From: Volvox africanus
Lineage: Eukaryota > Chlorophyta > Chlorophyceae > Chlamydomonadales > Volvocaceae
DNA: 64,000 nucleotides
Reading direction: 5' to 3'
NCBI GenBank assembly: GCA_030268105.1
Contig: BSDZ01000008.1
Location: 5,084,001 to 5,148,000, forward strand
How positions within the stretch are numbered: the first letter of the stretch is position 1; each line of letters begins with the position of its first letter. The notes under the pieces are model-generated. The model was not told the DNA's origin. It was given only the letters and a program-made list of their open reading frames with translations, and did no database searches. Positions 44,843 through 57,900 of the stretch are shown in pieces. Both the position numbers and the translations under genes were made by a program.

Positions 44843-46363
44843 ATGAAGGTCCCTTCACTTGTAATTTCGATTTTGGATGTGTCTCTTCAAATTCCAACCA
44901 AAGATGTAAGAAATAAGGTGGTCCTCTGGGAGTTGTACGGAGGGCTAGGAACTTGGGTACGGGAGACAACATCCTACTACAAGCCTTGCTTTTTGGTGAG
45001 TGGTTTACACAAAGTTCCGTTTCTCAACGCTTAAAACTCAATACTTAAAAGTTCCCACCTGTATATATTCCGTGGCTTGCCCTGTAGCCAGACCTTGTCA
45101 TACTGAAATGTCGTTTTACCTCATTTAATTGCGCTAATCGCGCACATTAAGACGCTATAGCAAGCAGCCCTCTCCTACTTGAGACTCGAGTTCTAAGCTA
45201 CACGAGCACGCCCTTCGCGGCTTTGAAGTTTTCTTGCTGCAACGGGGCGGGTGGCGCACGCAGCAAAAATTACATTACAATCATAAGTGATTGCACGCAT
45301 GGTTTGTTCAAGGTAGAAGCTACAGCACATACGGCTGAAACCTCAACGTCGACTGGGTGCCTTTTTTCCTGGAGTTGAGACAATCCTATTGAATTAAGCG
45401 TTTTATTTTAGTCATGGAGCCATATCATACGTCTGCAGCCTGTGTGCCAGAGAAGATAAGGTGCAAGGACAGCAAGTTTATGCAAGCGTCGCCCTTTCGC
45501 GACCTTTTCGTACCGATGCTAGAAGCTGTCGGGCTTGTCATCATCCTGTTTGGGCTTTTCATCCTTTATGGTGAGCGATTGCAGCACGAAATCCACTTGT
45601 GAACGATCCGGTCGCGGTTAGTTTCCATCTCACCTATTAGTCCTGCATGTTCGGCTTTCACGTGAAATGAGCCACCTTTCCTATACTGCAGGGAGATCTA
45701 TACTTTTTCCCGACGGCATCCAAGCAGCCTGAAGAGGTTTGGAGGTTTAGCGGCTCCCATTTATTGTACTTGCGGCGACGTCGAAACTCAACTGTTGGAT
45801 TTTCTGCGTCTGTCGACATCAACTTCACAAGGATATTCATTTGTGCTTAACTGACGCGTGCGATGCGCAGAAACGGTGGGAAGTGAAGGAGCAGGCATGG
45901 TAGCAGGTAGAGCCAGGTTGACGGGCGGCAAGGTACTGCATGGGGATGCAGGAAGCAGGGGATGCAGGAGAAGCACCGGTTACTTCAATTACATCTTCCG
46001 GCGCACGCACCCAAAGCATGGGGTAGTCACGCTCTGATACGCGCAGCGCGGTGAAATACGACACCGACATGGAGTCCCCCTGTTACGTCGTCATGAGCAC
46101 GTAACCAAACCGAGTTCCGCGCAGGACTACGGATAAACCACAAAGTAGGAACACTTTTTGAAAACTGAAAGGAAAAGAACTCTGTTAGGCGTGTCAGAAG
46201 AAAAACGAGTGCGTGTCGTGACGATTGTTTACTGCTTCTTCCATGTATACTGGTTTTTGAGATCCAGGATCTATTAAAGATGTTTTCTTAATATCGTTGT
46301 TAATATGGTTGTTTTGTTGTAGCATTTATGGCTTTTGGAGTTGCAAACGCAAATTTTAGCCAA
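44843..46363 (+). CDS. Unresolved multi-exon gene, possible small membrane protein
   Basis: Several exon-like pieces follow each other. Piece 1, 44843-44995, starts at an ATG (MKVPSLVISILDVSL...) and ends at an excellent donor (tttttg/gtgagt). Piece 2, 45412-45564, lies between ttttag and g/gtgagc; one frame encodes a strong membrane helix (VGLVIILFGLFILY). Piece 3, from about 45691 after ctgcag to about 45850, is open in two frames, one reading GDLYFFPTASKQPEEVW and ending RRRRNSTVGF.... Piece 4, 46320-46362, lies between gttgtag and caag/gtatgc and reads AFMAFGVANANFSQ. Pieces 2 and 4 join in phase through the membrane-helix frame, but pieces 1 and 3 do not fit that frame, so no complete model is offered. 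No family was recognised. It may be one gene, or a gene plus intron noise. Confidence 0.3.
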
Positions 46364-49014
46364 GGTATGCTTCGGATATTGTGACAAGTCCTCCGGACCT
46401 CAGCGCCACCTCAGCCACCGTTCGTCAGTCTGTGAGTCTGTCAGTGCCTCTAAAAAGGCCTTGCCAACAACAGCTCACCATATACGTCTTCGCAACGTTG
46501 TCTCGATTGCGATTTTGTTCTCACATATTTGCGTGATGATCGTGGGTGCCCGAAGGGATGCCTAAGGCCACGTAACGCCCAAATCTCTTTGTGGATATGG
46601 ATGGACATGGATATGGACCGCGCATGTAGTGCAACCACCGTAAAGGTTCTGGTGGTGCTGGTTGCGGTTGCGATAGTTGATTGTGGTTAAGCATGCCCCT
46701 CTTAAGGCGTTGTATAGCGAATACAGCCTAGCAAATATGCCAGGCGGATGATGAGGCTCCTTGCCTCGTGGAGCAGCTCCGCACTGTGGCTGTGGAGATG
46801 ATTCCCCAAAGACTATTTATTCGAGCACTGCTCATCATCAACACAACAGAACATAACACCGGACGGAGGTGTGATGCGCAAGATGAAGCGTTATCCGTAG
46901 AAGATGGTATGCACCCTTCGAAGTCGGTGTCGACTCCTGTTTCCCTTATTTCTTCGCTAACTGGAAATGTCGGTTTGTGTATTTGTTTCTGCAAGTGTGT
47001 TTTGTGTGTTTTTGTGTGTACGTGTGTGCGTCGGGGGTTGGGTACGATGGCTATGAGCTTCGGATCCCTCCTCTCATCCCCATCCACTGGGGCTATGACC
47101 CAATGCCCCGCCGCTTGAGAGGTGAGGGATGCCGGGCGAGTGTAAGTTGAGAGCGGCCGACTCAGGAGCTCTGGAGGGTACAAAGCGGCCGAGTGTAAAA
47201 TCGGGACTTCGGGTTGGATCGCCACTAGTTTGCTGAGCACCCTTTGCGCAATGTGGTGCGCATCCTTAATTATTTGAGTCAGTGTAGAATGTTTTGGTAT
47301 GCCACCCCAGTAATTACTGCTCTGTGTGTCGATGTACGATATGCACGTTTTTGTACAAGGTCGGTGTGAGGCAAGTACGGCATGCCGTGTGACGCGCGCA
47401 AGCTTTCTGTTCAAGGTCGGTGTGATCATTTTGTTTTGATCGTTCGTTATCAATGTTAACATACGCAGAATTAGGGAGTGTCGTCCTACGGGAATAGGGT
47501 AAACCTTTCCTCTTTGCATTTGTAACCTGAACATCCTACGGCACCTGCGGACTTGCGTGCTGAACGAATGTAGCGATTAATGTGTGTACGGATGGATCGG
47601 AGGAAAGCGTGCCCAGCTTGCTGTTTGGTTGAGAAGTTGATAAAGTCCTTATATGAAAACCTGCACTAATGGGTTCAGGGGTGAACACGCAGCTGGAAAT
47701 AAATGACTGTAAATAAACATAGAATTGGAAGATTTGTTCTCGTCGCACGCCATAAACATACATGGCCAATGCATACATGATGATGTCGATAAGATTTCTG
47801 TTATCATGATTAGTGAACCTTGACCCCGAGAGGATTCACAACCCGGGGTCCAAATACTCCAGATAAAGACGGTTTAACTAAAATCGATCATCTGAAAATT
47901 AATGCTCCTATCAAGGTTATGAGCATGGACGGTAAACCACTTACCTAGTATTAGTACCAAAACATGCCCCCAGAAAGCACCCGCATCGAGAATCGTTCCT
48001 TTTTCACGACATAGCATGGTACGACACATACGACAGTGATGATACGACACATATTGCGTACGATTTTTACAACTATGTCGTGATATTTTCGCTTTACAAT
48101 ACTAATGCTGAGCAAATTTAATGAATGCATAAACCTGGCAAGCGAACCTCACGACAATCAATAATGTCCACTCGTATGTGGACAGTGCAAAACGACTTTC
48201 TGCAATGCACAGCTGCTGCTGCACAGCCGCAACGAAGGGGATGAAACCGATTGTGGAATCACACGACGCGATAACCTCACACGAGCTACCTCCAAAGGTT
48301 TTCTCATTCTAAGTGGACATAAAACAGCATCCAATTAAGCCCTCCCGCGAACCGGCCCCCTCGACACGTTGCCTTTCATCACACCCGCACATGAAGGCAT
48401 CACGTGTACCTTGTACGTGTACACATGTACACATTTACACACATCACACACGTTCCTTCACACCTTCAGTTTTCGAGATACATTTCCCGGAGGAGCAAAT
48501 ATCCGCTCACTTAGGCCGGTGTCCGCCATGCAGGTCAGGCGCTAGCCGAACTTCATCGAGATCTCCTGCTGCATAACAGGAAACAAAATAAACGCGGATC
48601 GCATTTCGAGCATCGGGCCTGACAAATCGGGACTGACAAATCGGGACTGATTCCGTTTTTTACACGGACTTTTGGAGATCTCCCGCGTCCGGAGGTCTCG
48701 CTGTTTCACGGCCGCCCGCAAAATAGGAGTGCAACGATTGGGGCAGCCCACCGGGATGAGGCGCCCTGGACCGCAAAGCAAGGAAATCACAAACCTTACC
48801 CAGTGGCCTTATGGAACGACCGAACCCCCGGAGCAATACGTCAAAAAGCCCGTTGCTGCGAAAATGAAGCCGTAGCTTGCTTGCTTAAAGCATCTGGGGG
48901 CTCGCGGAATATCAAAGCTATGTGCATTAACCGAAAATAATTCTGCAGAGGTGTCAAGGCTCTAGCAGAGAGAACCCATGGCCATCCGAGGGCCTTGTTC
49001 CCTGGCACCGGGCC
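46364..49014. other. Region without a recognised gene
   Basis: The possible 3' part of the preceding unresolved gene is at the left: an open plus-strand stretch 46741-46915 reads ADDEAPCLVEQLRTVAVEM... . A long minus-strand frame over 46728-47534 looks non-coding in composition. The rest shows nothing recognisable. Confidence 0.4.
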
Positions 49015-49019
49015 TTACA
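49015..49019 (-). terminator. Possible UGUAA polyadenylation signal, downstream AP2 gene
   Basis: First gene-strand TGTAA noticed after the stop codon at 49868. It implies a 3' UTR of about 0.85 kb, so it is tentative. Confidence 0.3.
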
Positions 49020-49773
49020 CCCCGGTCAGGAAATGCGAAACTATTGTTTAGAACCGTATTTGGTCACGTGACGTAGATGACCCCGAGGCAGGGTAAGCCT
49101 TGACGATCAAACCCTAGCAAACAGACGTATTTGTGCGATCGCCGCTCGGCTACTGATTCCCCCTCGCAAGCCGACAGCGTGGCAATAGCAACATGTAGCA
49201 CTGTATCCGCCAGAAGCAGAGAGCGGACCGCACACACGGGCGCTGTTCACTTCAGCCAAAAAATTCCCTACAGCGGTACGAAACAACACGTAACGATCCA
49301 CAACAACGAACAACGCGACAACTTAAACTCGACTTAACAGGATTATCTCTTTGCTCGCCAACTAAGTTTATCGACGTGACTTCTTTTTCGAAAGATTCTT
49401 CCGACCACCGTTCGTGTTGCCGACAACATCTACCCCCAATTCCTTCAGCTTTCCTGATTCTCGCTTCTCGATCTCGAAATTATATAATTGAAACGCAGGA
49501 AACGGTATTGCCATGTGTGAACTGTGCCTTCCGCTCATATGAACTGCCGACACGATACGAAATATGCCTCATTCACGAACGAATGCATGAACCAAATTAA
49601 CATGGTGAAATGAGCATTATGGCAGAGGCTCGAACTAGGGGTGGGTGGAACGAGGAAGATCGCGCATGAATTCGGGGTTTTCAAATCACCACCGCTGTAA
49701 CAGGACCTCCTGCCAAGTTCTCCTCCTCTGCCAGCGGGTAAGCCATGATAGGTCCTAATAAACTGAATCCAAA

Positions 49774-49811
49774 TAGATAGACAGGCAGATAGACAGACAG
49801 GCAGACAGACA
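49774..49811. repeat. GATA/GACA tetranucleotide repeat
   Basis: Alternating AGAT, AGAC and AGGC tetramers just after the stop codon of the downstream AP2 gene, in its 3' UTR. Confidence 0.85.
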
Positions 49812-49867
49812 CCACATCAACGATCGGGAGCAGCATCGCAGCAGCAGTCAGCAGTGCTGCTGCTATA

Positions 49868-50878
49868 TCATTGTTGCTGTCGCTGGTCTGATTTAAAGCT
49901 GCGCATCAGCGCCTCCAAACTGGTTGCGTCCAGCGCCGTCCGCTCCGCCTGGCTCAGCTGCGAGTTGGCTACGGCGGGGAGGCCTCGCAGCTTGTACAGG
50001 ATCCTGGGGCACATGGTGTAGAGCAGAACAAAAACTATAAATATACATCCATGTGCATGTTTTATCTCAGCTCTTATGCTAAGTTGATTCGGGTTCCGTT
50101 CAAACAGGACTGTTATCTCCCACACAGTTAGAAGTGGGGGAAGGGGGCGGAAACCGGGATACCTGTCCGCATCTTTTGCAGCGACTCGCGGATCGTCCAC
50201 GTAATTGGAGTAGTACTTGCGCTGCACGCCGTCCTCCGTGTGACCTACTTGGGCTCGCCACTTGCTGCCAATTCGTACAATGTATCTGCTTGACAGTGGC
50301 AGTAGTGGCAGTAGTGTCAAGGTTATGGACAGGGTAAGGCGGTCGTGGACAGTCTATAACCGGTCTTAGGGTAGGACAGGAGCGAGGATGCGGCTAACAG
50401 GCGACGGGGTTTTCATTACAAGCTCCAGTACTCATCAAGTACTTCCTCCCGGATGAGATCCGGAGTCATCTTACCGTCATCCATCACATCCGCATTCACG
50501 TCGGCTGGTCCCCGCTTCCTGCCCTTCTGACAAGACCCTACCTGAGGGGTGGCCGATCATGTGAGCACAGCACTACTGGTGCCGCCGCCGCCGCCGCCGC
50601 CGCCGGCGCACTGGGAATCAAGTGGCCGTCGGGAGCTTGTGAAAATGCTGCCGCCGCCACATCCGCGGCCCATGCAACTGTGCCCTTTAACGCTGCAGTT
50701 GCAGTTGCAGGTGCTGCTGGAACCCTCATCGTCGCTGTCGCCATTTCGTTCCCAAATGCAAGGCGCAGGGCTTCCGCGGCTTCTTCCATGTGCTTTTGCT
50801 GCTGGCCCGGCTGAAAGCCTTGTACTGGATGGCATTGGTCCGCATGCAACTGCTGTTGCTGGTTACAGGGCTGCGGTC

Positions 50879-50912
<34 letters not shown>

Positions 50913-52688
50913 ATGGTGCAGCAGTGCCAGAGGCGGCGGAAGAGCTGTTGACGCGGCAGCTAAACATCCCTCCCTTGAGTTAGGTAAACCCCGGTCACTG
51001 CCGCCACCACCACTGGCAGCATCACCGGCAGTGACCCTTCCCAGAGGCAAGCCCAGGGCAGCTTGGGGCCGAGTCGGAGAAGGTGCTGCCCGGCCACCGC
51101 TGCAGCCACCACTCTCCGCATCGCTCCCCACTCGGCTCTGATCCCCGCTCCCACTCGCACTCCCGCCCAGAGACGCCACCTTTCTCTTACGTTGCGTCAA
51201 ACCCCCCCCCGATTGATGACCGCTGCCGCTGCCACGTCCCAGCTGGAAACTTCTCGAGTTTGGTTGAAAAACTCTCACAGCAACATCCCCATGACTCCAG
51301 GCACCGCCGCTGCCGCCGCCGCCGCCCCCCCGACCCTCACCATCGCTGCTTCCAGCCTTACAGGGCAGTACCGGGGGGGTCCGGGCGCCATCGCGGCCCT
51401 CCGCGGCACCCTCAGTTCCGATCAGCGGTCTTGCGACATCGTGTTGAAGCTGTTGGAATCGCTGCCGGCCTTCGAGGAGAGCCCGGTGGTGAGGTTGATG
51501 CCGTGACAAGTGCTTCTGCGGGTGCGGCCTCTGCTGTCCTCGATGTTGGCTGAGGGGCTGCTTCGTGGCCTGCGTGCTGCTGGCGCACTGCTGCGGCGGC
51601 AGAGTGTGATTCCGCTGCTGCTGTACCTGGGGGGAGCCTGACACTGACGCTGGCGCTGGCGCTAGCAGCAACAGTGTCTGGGACGTGTCGGTGAGACCAC
51701 TATCAAACAGACCACTACGAGCCTGGGAAGGGATCCTTACCGCTCCGCTTCTTTTAACATGACAGCCTCGATCCAGATTTCTGGATTCTGCGGGCAGCTC
51801 CGAAACCGAAGCCGTTGTCGTCACGCGCTGAGGGGACCGCTGCCCTGTTGTCCGTGCGCAGCCGGCCAATATCTCTGTACCCAGCTCCTCCATCAATGCC
51901 GTCTGTATAACCTGCTGCTGCTGCTGCCAATGCTGCTCCTGCTGCTGTTTTTGCGGCTGCCCTTGAACCCCAGGTGCCTCCAGCTCAGAAGGGGGCTGTG
52001 AATGCGATTGCGGGTAGGGCGGCTGGAGATGCAAGAGAAGCGGAAACACAGGGCCTGTCAGAGGTGCCATATGCCGCCAATATTCCATGGTGGGAAGAAT
52101 CGGCACGACGCCCGGGCCAGGCGCTCCAAAAGAGTTTGGAGGCCCCGCTGCAGGGCGGCACCCTGGCTGAGTGGATGCCTGCTGTTGTGCAGCTAAGGTG
52201 GCTGCGGCTGCTGCGGCTGCGGCTGCTGCTGCTATGTGAAAGGCCGCCAACGGCGGCGGCATGGCCATGGCCATGGGCATCGGCATTGGCATTGGCATTG
52301 GCATGGCCATGGGCATCGGCATTGAAATTGGGAACGGGCAGGAGAAAGGGAATGGCAGCGGTAACCCGGCTCCAGCTTGGAGGCTGGGCAAGGGACCGCT
52401 GGCAATGGCAGCAGACACGGCGGGGGCAGCTGCGGTGGCAATTGGGGATGAAACTGTCTCTATTTGCCCAGGCAGCTGCGAGGGCGGCCACATCATGCCA
52501 CAATATGTCGAATCCAGATCTGCTGCACATTGGCCGTTGTAAGATTCCATAGAGGTTACCCATTCGTTGTAAGATAACGGCAATTGGTTGTTATGGCGGT
52601 TGCACCACGGAGACGGTTCCAGGCCCAAGCCAGGGAGGGAGGGAGATACATATGCAGCAGGGGAAGAAGGAACAGTCGATTTAGACAT
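49868..52688 (-). CDS. AP2-domain protein with long low-complexity N terminus (downstream copy)
   Basis: Three exons, 52688-50542, 50285-50163 and 50003-49868, join in phase into 801 residues. Residues 1-715, all in exon 1, are rich in Ala, Pro, Gln, Gly, Ser and Met-Pro repeats, with a Gln run and several basic patches (TQRKRKVASL), typical of disordered transcription-factor regions. The AP2 domain covers about residues 716-773: RYIVRIGSKWRAQVGHTEDG, VQRKYYSNYV, VAAKDADR and ILYKLRG, matching the W-R-A-x-V strand, AA-x-D helix and Y-x-L-R-G end of AP2/ERF DNA-binding domains. A short tail (TSLEALMRSFKSDQ) ends the protein. It probably acts as a DNA-binding transcription factor; targets are unknown. 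The ATG at 52688 is preferred because upstream sequence is pyrimidine-rich and lacks another in-frame ATG. It is the closest paralogue of the gene immediately upstream. Confidence 0.78.
50416..50541 (-). other. Open segment with TGTAA inside the intron of the downstream AP2 gene
   Basis: Directly after the exon 1 donor (ctcag/gtaggg) the read-through of the AP2 gene hits a stop at once. In another frame the intron is open for 41 codons, with a basic KGRKRGP and acidic ADVNADVMDDGK, ending at a TAA that overlaps a TGTAA (50420-50416). It may be an alternative terminal exon, an intronic polyadenylation site, or chance. Confidence 0.25.
50876..50911 (-). repeat. CAA/CAG run (polyglutamine) in the downstream AP2 gene
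   Basis: Mixed CAA and CAG codons on the gene strand encode a Gln run after HH in exon 1. Confidence 0.85.
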
Positions 52689-52800
52689 CGCAAGATGAAG
52701 GTGGGATGGGGGTATGAGAAACAAAAAACTGACGGGGCAGGCGGCAGGTGGCAGGTGGAAGGGATGACAAAGACACCGAAACACACATGCGTATAAGACA

Positions 52801-52805
52801 TTACA
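52801..52805 (-). terminator. UGUAA polyadenylation signal, upstream AP2 gene
   Basis: Gene-strand TGTAA (in ccgtttgtaatgtc) 139 bp after the stop at 52944 and about 113 bp before the ATG of the next AP2 gene. It favours two separate transcripts. Confidence 0.5.
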
Positions 52806-52943
52806 AACGGTTATATCGAAAGCTGTACTCCCTCCTTGTAGAGCGGCATCCCTCTTTGCCCGTCAGAGACTGGATTACCCGTTGTTAACCTTCCTCGTTG
52901 TGGTTTCGCTGTCAAACATTTTCAGCGACTACCAGCCCTCAAG

Positions 52944-54882
52944 TTAGGGGGTCGAACAAAGCCTTGACCCTGCCCAATCGTCAACCCACACGCATATTAG
53001 CACATCCATCACATCCACTCCTCCCATACAACCTGCTGCTGGGGCTTCGTTCATCACAAAGCGCACCCGGGGTCCTCTTTTTCCCGTTCTGGCTTCTTTG
53101 GTGACATGGATAGCGGCTGTGGGCGGCAGCGGCGACGGACAGCCGTGAGTACCACAATGCTGCTGATGTTGATGTTGATGTTGTTTCATTTCGGCTTCGG
53201 CTTCCAGCGCACCCCAACCAATGTTCATTCGATGGTGTTCATCCTCCGGAACATCAACATCAACATCTGTGCCTCCTCCGACTCCGCCTTCGCTCGATCC
53301 ACACGTACATGCCGCGGCATCACTGACGACGCTAGCACATAGCGCGTCGGCGGCGGCGCCGTTAAGCTGGTTGAATGTACGGGCGGTGGCTGCGGTGGCT
53401 GCGGCAGCCATTGCAGGTACGGGGCCAGCACTGGCCGCCGTCCGTCTGGAACCGCCACCGCCTCCGCCCCGGCGCACGGATTTCTCTCCCCGAATGATAG
53501 ACCGCAGCACCCGACCAGCATCCGCTGATGGGTGACCGTCGCCCCAGGTGCCCTCCGCGGCACCCTCAGGATCGCCTGTAAAAGCGGCTCCGGTCAATTC
53601 AGCTGCCTCCATGGAACACGACGCACGAGCCTCCAATCCCAATTCCCCATTTGAAGGTTCCATCTGGGCCGCCTTAACAGCTGTGGCGGTCGTGGTCGCG
53701 GTGACGGTGGCAATTGCAGCCGCTGCCGTCACCGCGCCTGCAGCCTGGCCTTCTCCCAGAAGGGCCTCCTCGCCGCCGGTATTGCAGCGAGTCGCTGCTT
53801 CCGAAAGGTATTGACCACCAGCAGGGTGGACGCCGATGCACGTTGATTCGCCGGCACCGGCTCCGGAAGCGCCTCTGCGACGGGCAGCGTCATTCAGGGC
53901 TTCCATACAAGGTGATGGCCTTGCGTTGCAGACTGCATCAGCAGTGCAGGAAGTTTTGCCAGCTGACGCTACGGCTGCAGGAGTAATAGCAGCAGCAGTA
54001 ACAGATGCAGAAGCAGCAGCAGTGCAGGTAACGCCAGTAGCATAAGTTGCGTAGCTTGAATCTCCACTGCCGCTGCGACTACCGCCGCCACCGCTGCCGC
54101 CGCCACCGCCACCACCACTAGCAGCGCGTTTTTCCTTTACGCCGCATCGCGCTACTGCTGGGCCGGGCTCACCGATGCCATCGATAGCTTCGCCGCCAAC
54201 CTTGCTACCCTCGACTGCGGCAAGACTACTGTCAACGGCCACGAAACCCAGCAGCCGCATCGGTCGGTCTCTCCCCGGCGTCTGCTTGCCGATGAACGCG
54301 CATGAGCCTGACGCTGAGCCCGAGCCCGCTGCTCTCTCCAGCTCGCAGCTGTCTCCTTCGATCTCGGGGAGCTCATGTGGGGAAAATCCCAGCGTAGCTG
54401 ACGGCAACGCGTGCGAGCCGGACACCGGTGGCAACACAGCGTGTCCCCACGACGACCGCTCCACGAACAGGTGATGGGGCTGTTGTTGAGGTTGCTGATT
54501 TTGGTGTTGTGGGTGTTGCTGGTGCGGCTGATGTCGCAGTAGCTGCTGGTGCCTCTGTTGCTCGTGTAGGTACTGGTGTACGTGTTGTTGGCGGTTGACA
54601 TGTTGTGCTCTGGAGGCGGGGTCGCCTCCTCCGGTGTCCCGAGAGAGATCCACAAGCACCGCAGCTGCCATTAGGGCCGAGTCCTGAGAGGGGTGCAGCT
54701 GCTGGAGGAGATCCTGTGTATGCATGTTCAAGCATTACAGGGTGGTGGCGGTGGGGTATCAATCTTCACCAGCGGCCCACTAACCTGATCTGGGTTGAGG
54801 GCCCTGCTTCGCCCAGATGCGACAGGTGACGCACAACATTTGTGTATGTGTACGTGTACGTGTACGTGTACGTGTACGTGTA

Positions 54883-54967
<85 letters not shown>

Positions 54968-57900
54968 GTGTGTGTGTATGTACATATGTCTAGGTCTATG
55001 TGCATATGTCTATGTCTATGTCTATGTCTCTGTACATGTACATGTATTGTATCGAGAATATAGACATAGACATAGACATAGACATAGACATAGATATAGA
55101 TATAGATATAGATATAGATATAAATACGTATGTGTAAGGACAGGGGCGCAAGGTGGTAACAGCGCCAGGATGCTCAGGCGAAATTCCGTGTGAGGGATGA
55201 CACACGCAGACTGCCAAGGATGGCGCCAAATTGACAGGCCCGCTCTCTGGGTCGGCATCGGTTGCGTGGTGACGGTTACGGGTTTGGGCAATGCAGCCGC
55301 GTGTCTCTTCAGTGCCTATGATTGTGAGTCTGTCGTTGGGAACGTGCATCAACATGAATGGCATCGCGATCACAGCACCTGAAGTGACATGTCGTCCAGG
55401 CTTTGGCGCTCCGTATCAGCCAGCGTAAAATTGAGCGGAAAGCTGGGGCCGCGGAGCTTGTATAACAGCCTGCCAGTAGAAGGGAGAGGGGGGGAAGGGG
55501 GAAGGGGGGAAGTTGGATAAACAAAAGGGGAGGAGAGGTGGAGCGGCGCGTACGTGCGTGTGTGTGTGTGTGTCTGGAGGTCGAAGATGGGCGCAAAGTG
55601 CAAAAGATGGCGCTGGCCACCTTGGCAAGGCCCTGATGGCCTGCCAGCGCCTTGTGGGATGGGAGGGCTGAAATGAGGCCCATGCACTTGTCTTCTCCAC
55701 CGCGCTCCGGAAATCACCCGTGAACCTGACGTGAGTCTTCGTACGGACGCCCAGAGGTGCGGCTAAACAATTGCTGTGGAAGGGGGGTACCTCTGGTGCA
55801 TGTGCGCCCCCTTCTTTCCGCGGAGGGACCCCTTCTTTACAATCGATGCCTGTCGTAGAACTGTAGTTACGAGCCGGATAGCCTTCGCAGCACGAGAGCA
55901 ATCGGGGCTCCTGCTCCTCTTTCGTATACTCCGTGCCGTGCCGTGCCGTTCACGCTTTCGTGAAGCTCGGACACCGTTTCCCCCCCGTGTCTCTCCCCTT
56001 CCTCCTCCTCCTCTACCCTCCTCCTCTTCCCCTCTTCCCTCCTCCTCTTCCCCTTCTCTGCAACCGTTTCCCCGATTCCCGAAATTCCACTTCACGGTGA
56101 CGGACTTGTCAGCGTCTCGAGCCGCCTGGGCCGCGCTGCGCACGTAGCTTGAGTAGTACTTGCGCTGCACGCCACCTTCCATGTGTCCCACTTGCGCCCG
56201 CCACTTGTCTCCAACCTGACATACGATGTTAATGAGGGAGAGAGAAAGAGAGAGAGAGGGGAGAGAGAGAGAGAGAGAGAGAGCGCCAGAGGGCAAGTAA
56301 TTGCTGCTCATGAGCAATGTTCGAAGTACTTCGTTGCAGGGTGCTCTTCAGAACGTGCGGGGAACGGGGATGTATCGCTCGCAAGCTAATCTACCTCCAC
56401 TCCACGTCACAGATCACAGATCGTACGACGGGATCGCTCATCAGCTGCAATACCGACGCTGGACGGATATCTCAATTTGTACGGAAATCAAAAAGTGGCT
56501 CAGCTCCAGGGCACACACATACCTGCACTATGTACTTGAAGGCTCCTTCATGCGCTCCCCGCTGTCCTCCACGACCACCTGCAGCTCCGACGGCAGCACC
56601 AGCATTCTCACCTACAGCTAGCCTACAACCCAGGGACGGAGGCGCTCCGAACCCGGAACGCCGCTTCATGGTACGAACGGCACGATGTACAGCGCGATGC
56701 CTTCGGGAATCCGCGGACGGAGCCGCTCCGAAACCAATGGCGGCAGCGGTGGCAGCAGCAGAACCTGGGTTTATGAACCGATGCGGGTGCGCCTCTTGTT
56801 GTTGTTGCTGCTGCTGATGTTGTTGCTGATGTTGTTCAGCAACGTTCTGGTGGGCGGGTTGCTGCTGCTGTCCTGCCCCTGAACACTGCTCCCCAGCTGC
56901 AGCTCCAACATACACATGCTGGGCTCGCATCAGGCGGGGCTCTGCGGCCCCCATCAATGGCAAACTTACATCCTTGGATAGCGAGTCAGGGAAGGGGCCC
57001 AACTTGGTACTGCAGCCGAGCTCACCGCCCGGTAGGGCAACGCCAGGGGGGCTTCCCGCGCCCGTATTCGATTGCGGCAACGCCTCCATCGTCATGTTGA
57101 TGTGTGGCAGTGGATCGATGGGCCCGTTCTTCACCACCGCACCGCCGCGAGCAAGAGCCTGGGGATGAACCCGGACCTCAGGTTGTGGGTTCGAGTTCAG
57201 GTAGCCTCCGACAGACTCGGTTGAATACGGGGACCCAGTGGGCGCAGTCTCGTTTGGGGGGGGCTGCCGGGTGGCTTGATGGCTAGCGGCTGCACTGGCT
57301 CCGGCAGGAACATCTCGCGGTGCTCCAGAGGAGCAAGGTAATGTAGGTGGTGGTGTGCTTCCAAGGGATACGGCGGCGGTGGTGGCTGAGGCCCCGGGTC
57401 CAGAACCAGGCTCGCCTTCCTGCTGCCGCTGCTGGGGGATTTCAAGATCTTGGGCTACGCAGTTGGCGGTGAGTGGAGACTGCTGCTGCTGCTGCTTCTG
57501 CCGCTCTTGGAACTGGGACTGGTCTGGTTGCTGCTCCTGGCCTTCGGCAGGTTGAAGTTGTACCGGTACCGGTACCGGTACCGGCAGCGGCAGCGGCAGG
57601 AGTGCCGGTAATGGCGGCGAAAAAGGCAGCTGAAGGGGCGGAGGTAAGGGCAGCTGGGAGGGATTTGGCGGATTGACTGGCAGGCCAAAAGCGAAGGTCG
57701 GCCAAGTTGGCAGAGCCGGAAAGGCCAGCGGCGGGGTCAACGGAGACGGCATGGGGGGGGGCAATGGAGGTGCGGCCAGTACTCCAGGAACAGGTTCGGT
57801 CCGTGCCTCCGCCATCACATTCTGCTGCATTCCTTGATGTTGTAACTGCGTCTCTGGCTGTTGCAAATCCGGTTGTTGCAACTGCAGCAAATGATTCTGG

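Noticed and set aside
46728..47534. 268-codon minus-strand frame
   Set aside because: No domain, an irregular amino-acid make-up rich in His, Thr and Lys, and it includes a GT-rich stretch read backwards. Probably chance.
52688..52944. A single two-AP2 gene across the gap
   Set aside because: Not excluded, but a TGTAA after the first stop and no convincing phase-matched splice pair favour two genes.
54728..55193. Frames with YVYV, IHIH or TYTY repeats
   Set aside because: They are translations of the hexanucleotide microsatellite in an intron.
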